Part shown: positions 4,946 to 6,134 of the stretch, piece by piece | How positions within the stretch are numbered: position 1 is the first letter of the stretch | Layout of the letters: every line of letters starts with the position of its first letter | From: Eubacterium sp. | GTDB taxonomy: Bacteria > Bacillota > Clostridia > Lachnospirales > Lachnospiraceae | Direction: 5' to 3' | NCBI GenBank assembly: GCA_021442545.1 | Contig: JABUSX010000047.1 | Coordinates: 1-6,134, forward strand | Length of the DNA: 6,134 nucleotides | Translations under genes and position numbers: made by a program | Notes under the pieces: model-generated | Seen by the model: the letters and a program-made list of their open reading frames with translations, nothing else | Databases searched by the model: none | What the model was told of the DNA's origin: nothing

Positions 4946-5924
4946 ACGCAGTATGAAGGAAATCGAAGAGGATCCGAGGCGAAGCATACGAAAACTGGCC
5001 GATCTGGGACGCCTGTTTTCAAACGGTCGTTTTACAACGGAGGTTTATGCTCTTGTACAGGATCTTCTTCATAATGACGACAGTCCCCACTATACCACCA
5101 TTGAGCGGCTGCTTCGTCATACAGACCGCACCGCTCTGAAAACCTTCGGCATTAACCTGGGATATGACGGGCTGAACATTGGCGGGAAGATTGCGCGCAG
5201 CCTGGATGAAACCTGCCCCTACCGGATTCCCTGGGTCATTTCGCTGCGTCTCAATTCTTCTCTTGCAAACAGCTTATCTGTAACAGAGATTGAAAATATT
5301 ATTATGCAGGCAAAAAGAAAAGGTATCTTCTGTTTTTCCATTCGGCTTGAAGGATCTCTTCTCCCTCTGGGCAGTCTGACGGATGTGATTCTCCGGCATG
5401 AAAACTGCGCTTTCTTCCTGATGCTTCCGGAGCAGAAACTGGGGGCCATTCATCAGGAAGCCATACAGCGGTGCAAGAATGTCCTCTATCTTCTTCCCGC
5501 TTCTTCCGGTATTTCTTCCTCAAATGCAGAATTTCTGAGAAAGATGAAGATCTTTTTCGGCACTTATTATATTTATGACGATCGCACCTCGGAAGAATGG
5601 ACCAGCGGGAAAAAGATTCATGAATCGCTGGAGGCTGAAGTTCCTTTTGTTGTTCTGGTAGCCGATGATTCCTGCAGCAAAAAAACACAGAAACGCGTCA
5701 CAAAATATTGTGTCAGTACACGCATGCACCCGGAACACCCCGTTTTCCTCATTGATCAGATCGGAGATATCATGGCCGTTGACCGCCTGCGTAGTGAAAA
5801 GGAAAACGGCTGCTTCTTTGAGATTCTGGAAACCGGAGATCTTCGGACCGACACAAAAATCATAACGGATTTCCGCCACACCGTATCCCTGGAACAGCTT
5901 CTCTCCGTTGCCTGTCCGGATTAA
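4881..5924 (+). CDS. Radical-SAM-like TIM-barrel protein lacking the Fe-S cysteine cluster (function unknown)
   Basis: A soluble protein of 347 residues, no signal peptide or membrane segment. ATG 4881 has GAGGA 7 nt upstream. I do not know its function. Residues 12-85 look helical (DPRRSIRKLADLG at 31-43). Then comes KTFGINLGYDGLNIGGK (87-103) and a run of alternating strands and helices: IPWVISLRL, IIMQAKRKGI, FCFSIRLEG, CAFFLMLPE, NVLYLLPAS, FFGTYYIYDD, PFVVLVADD. This order and wording resemble clostridial radical SAM enzymes in which the first strand (IPW...) leads into a CxxxCxxC loop and a GGEP-like motif follows the second strand. Here the loop reads LNSSLANSLS with no cysteine, and RLEGSL stands where GGEP would be. 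The end (VFLIDQIGDIMAVDRL, then ILETGDL) recalls the xDxxGxxxPC...GNI tail, again without the metal cysteines. So it is probably a cluster-less paralogue that cannot do radical chemistry; this is inference from memory of the family. Confidence 0.6.
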   Translation: MPAKNKIEPNPIAKAIISSTVERSMKEIEEDPRRSIRKLADLGRLFSNGRFTTEVYALVQDLLHNDDSPHYTTIERLLRHTDRTALKTFGINLGYDGLNIGGKIARSLDETCPYRIPWVISLRLNSSLANSLSVTEIENIIMQAKRKGIFCFSIRLEGSLLPLGSLTDVILRHENCAFFLMLPEQKLGAIHQEAIQRCKNVLYLLPASSGISSSNAEFLRKMKIFFGTYYIYDDRTSEEWTSGKKIHESLEAEVPFVVLVADDSCSKKTQKRVTKYCVSTRMHPEHPVFLIDQIGDIMAVDRLRSEKENGCFFEILETGDLRTDTKIITDFRHTVSLEQLLSVACPD

Positions 5925-5949
5925 CCGGCACTTTTGGTTTCTGATACGC

Positions 5950-5996
5950 AAAACAGCTGTTCCCCTGTATCTTTCCGAACGGAGAACAGCTGTTTT
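5950..5996. terminator. Bidirectional intrinsic terminator between convergent genes
   Basis: AAAACAGCTGTTC (5950-5962) pairs perfectly with GAACAGCTGTTTT (5984-5996). Each arm ends in a T4 on its own 3' side, so it can stop transcripts from both directions. In the leftward RNA the stem extends to 16 bp, because a C/A mismatch on the plus strand becomes a U-G wobble, so it should work better for the right-hand gene. It sits 25 nt after one stop codon and 18 nt from the other. Confidence 0.85.
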
Positions 5997-6014
5997 ATGT
6001 TATTCCCTGATCAT

Positions 6015-6134
6015 TTAATCCAGAGAAGCGCGTGCCCCCAGATTCGAAATGATAAGCCGCATGTTGTCAACAAAATCCTTTGGTTCCTGCACGTTTTCGT
6101 TTTTCAGCCACGAATAAAAGATAGACAGAACTCT
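6015..6134 (-). CDS. C-terminal 39 codons of an unidentified gene (runs off right edge)
   Basis: A minus-strand frame is open from the right edge to TAA at 6017-6015. It ends SWLKNENVQEPKDFVDNMRL followed by IISNLGARASLD. The tail looks like a real protein end: helical and amphipathic, with no stops and sensible composition, and the terminator at 5996-5950 lies just beyond its stop. I do not recognise the family from so short a piece and assign no function. Confidence 0.6.
   Translation of the reverse strand, partial: RVLSIFYSWLKNENVQEPKDFVDNMRLIISNLGARASLD

Noticed and set aside
5520..5951. 143-codon minus-strand open frame at the end of the rightward gene
   Set aside because: It is antisense to the 4881-5924 gene, which has a good ribosome site and protein-like strand-helix order; the reverse frame has neither.

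Overview
The window looks like ordinary chromosomal DNA from a low-to-mid GC Firmicute. My best guess is a member of Clostridia, probably Lachnospiraceae. Three things point there: strong AAGGAGG-type Shine-Dalgarno sequences before most genes, the sequence style of the acyl carrier protein, SEDS protein and S18, and a DNA polymerase I N-terminus of Gram-positive type. This placement is inference from protein style, not a database match. No transposase, phage gene, CRISPR array or tRNA was recognised.

Layout. Almost everything from the left edge to about 4.7 kb is on the minus strand, so transcription runs right to left. In transcription order it reads: promoter and leader of rpsF; rpsF (S6); rpsR (S18); a 157-nt untranslated tail ending in a strong intrinsic terminator; a putative extended -10 promoter; an FtsW/RodA/SpoVE-family (SEDS) glycosyltransferase; a 113-nt gap with repeated GGAAAC/GTTTCC elements; acpP; gltX; a small membrane-anchored zinc-finger (anti-sigma-like) protein; a terminator; and the first 22 codons of polA running off the left edge. 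From about 4.7 kb rightward one plus-strand gene (4881-5924) diverges from rpsF. It encodes a 347-residue protein that resembles the shell of a radical SAM enzyme but has no CxxxCxxC cluster. It meets a minus-strand gene, of which only the last 39 codons are present, at a 13-16 bp bidirectional terminator.

How the genes work together. The left part is a housekeeping block: translation (S6, S18, GluRS), fatty-acid synthesis (ACP), septal or spore wall synthesis (SEDS) and DNA replication/repair (PolI). acpP, gltX and the zinc-finger gene are closely spaced, each with its own ribosome binding site, and probably form one transcript.

Most worth a second look: (1) the degenerate radical-SAM-like protein and the overlapping upstream reading frame, which a one-base change in an A7 run would fuse to it; (2) the missing ssb gene between rpsF and rpsR, where Firmicutes usually carry it; (3) an orphan anti-sigma-like protein in a gltX operon with no sigma factor gene nearby; (4) small repeat and hairpin structures in the acpP and rpsF leaders. 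I saw no clearly new multi-gene system here.
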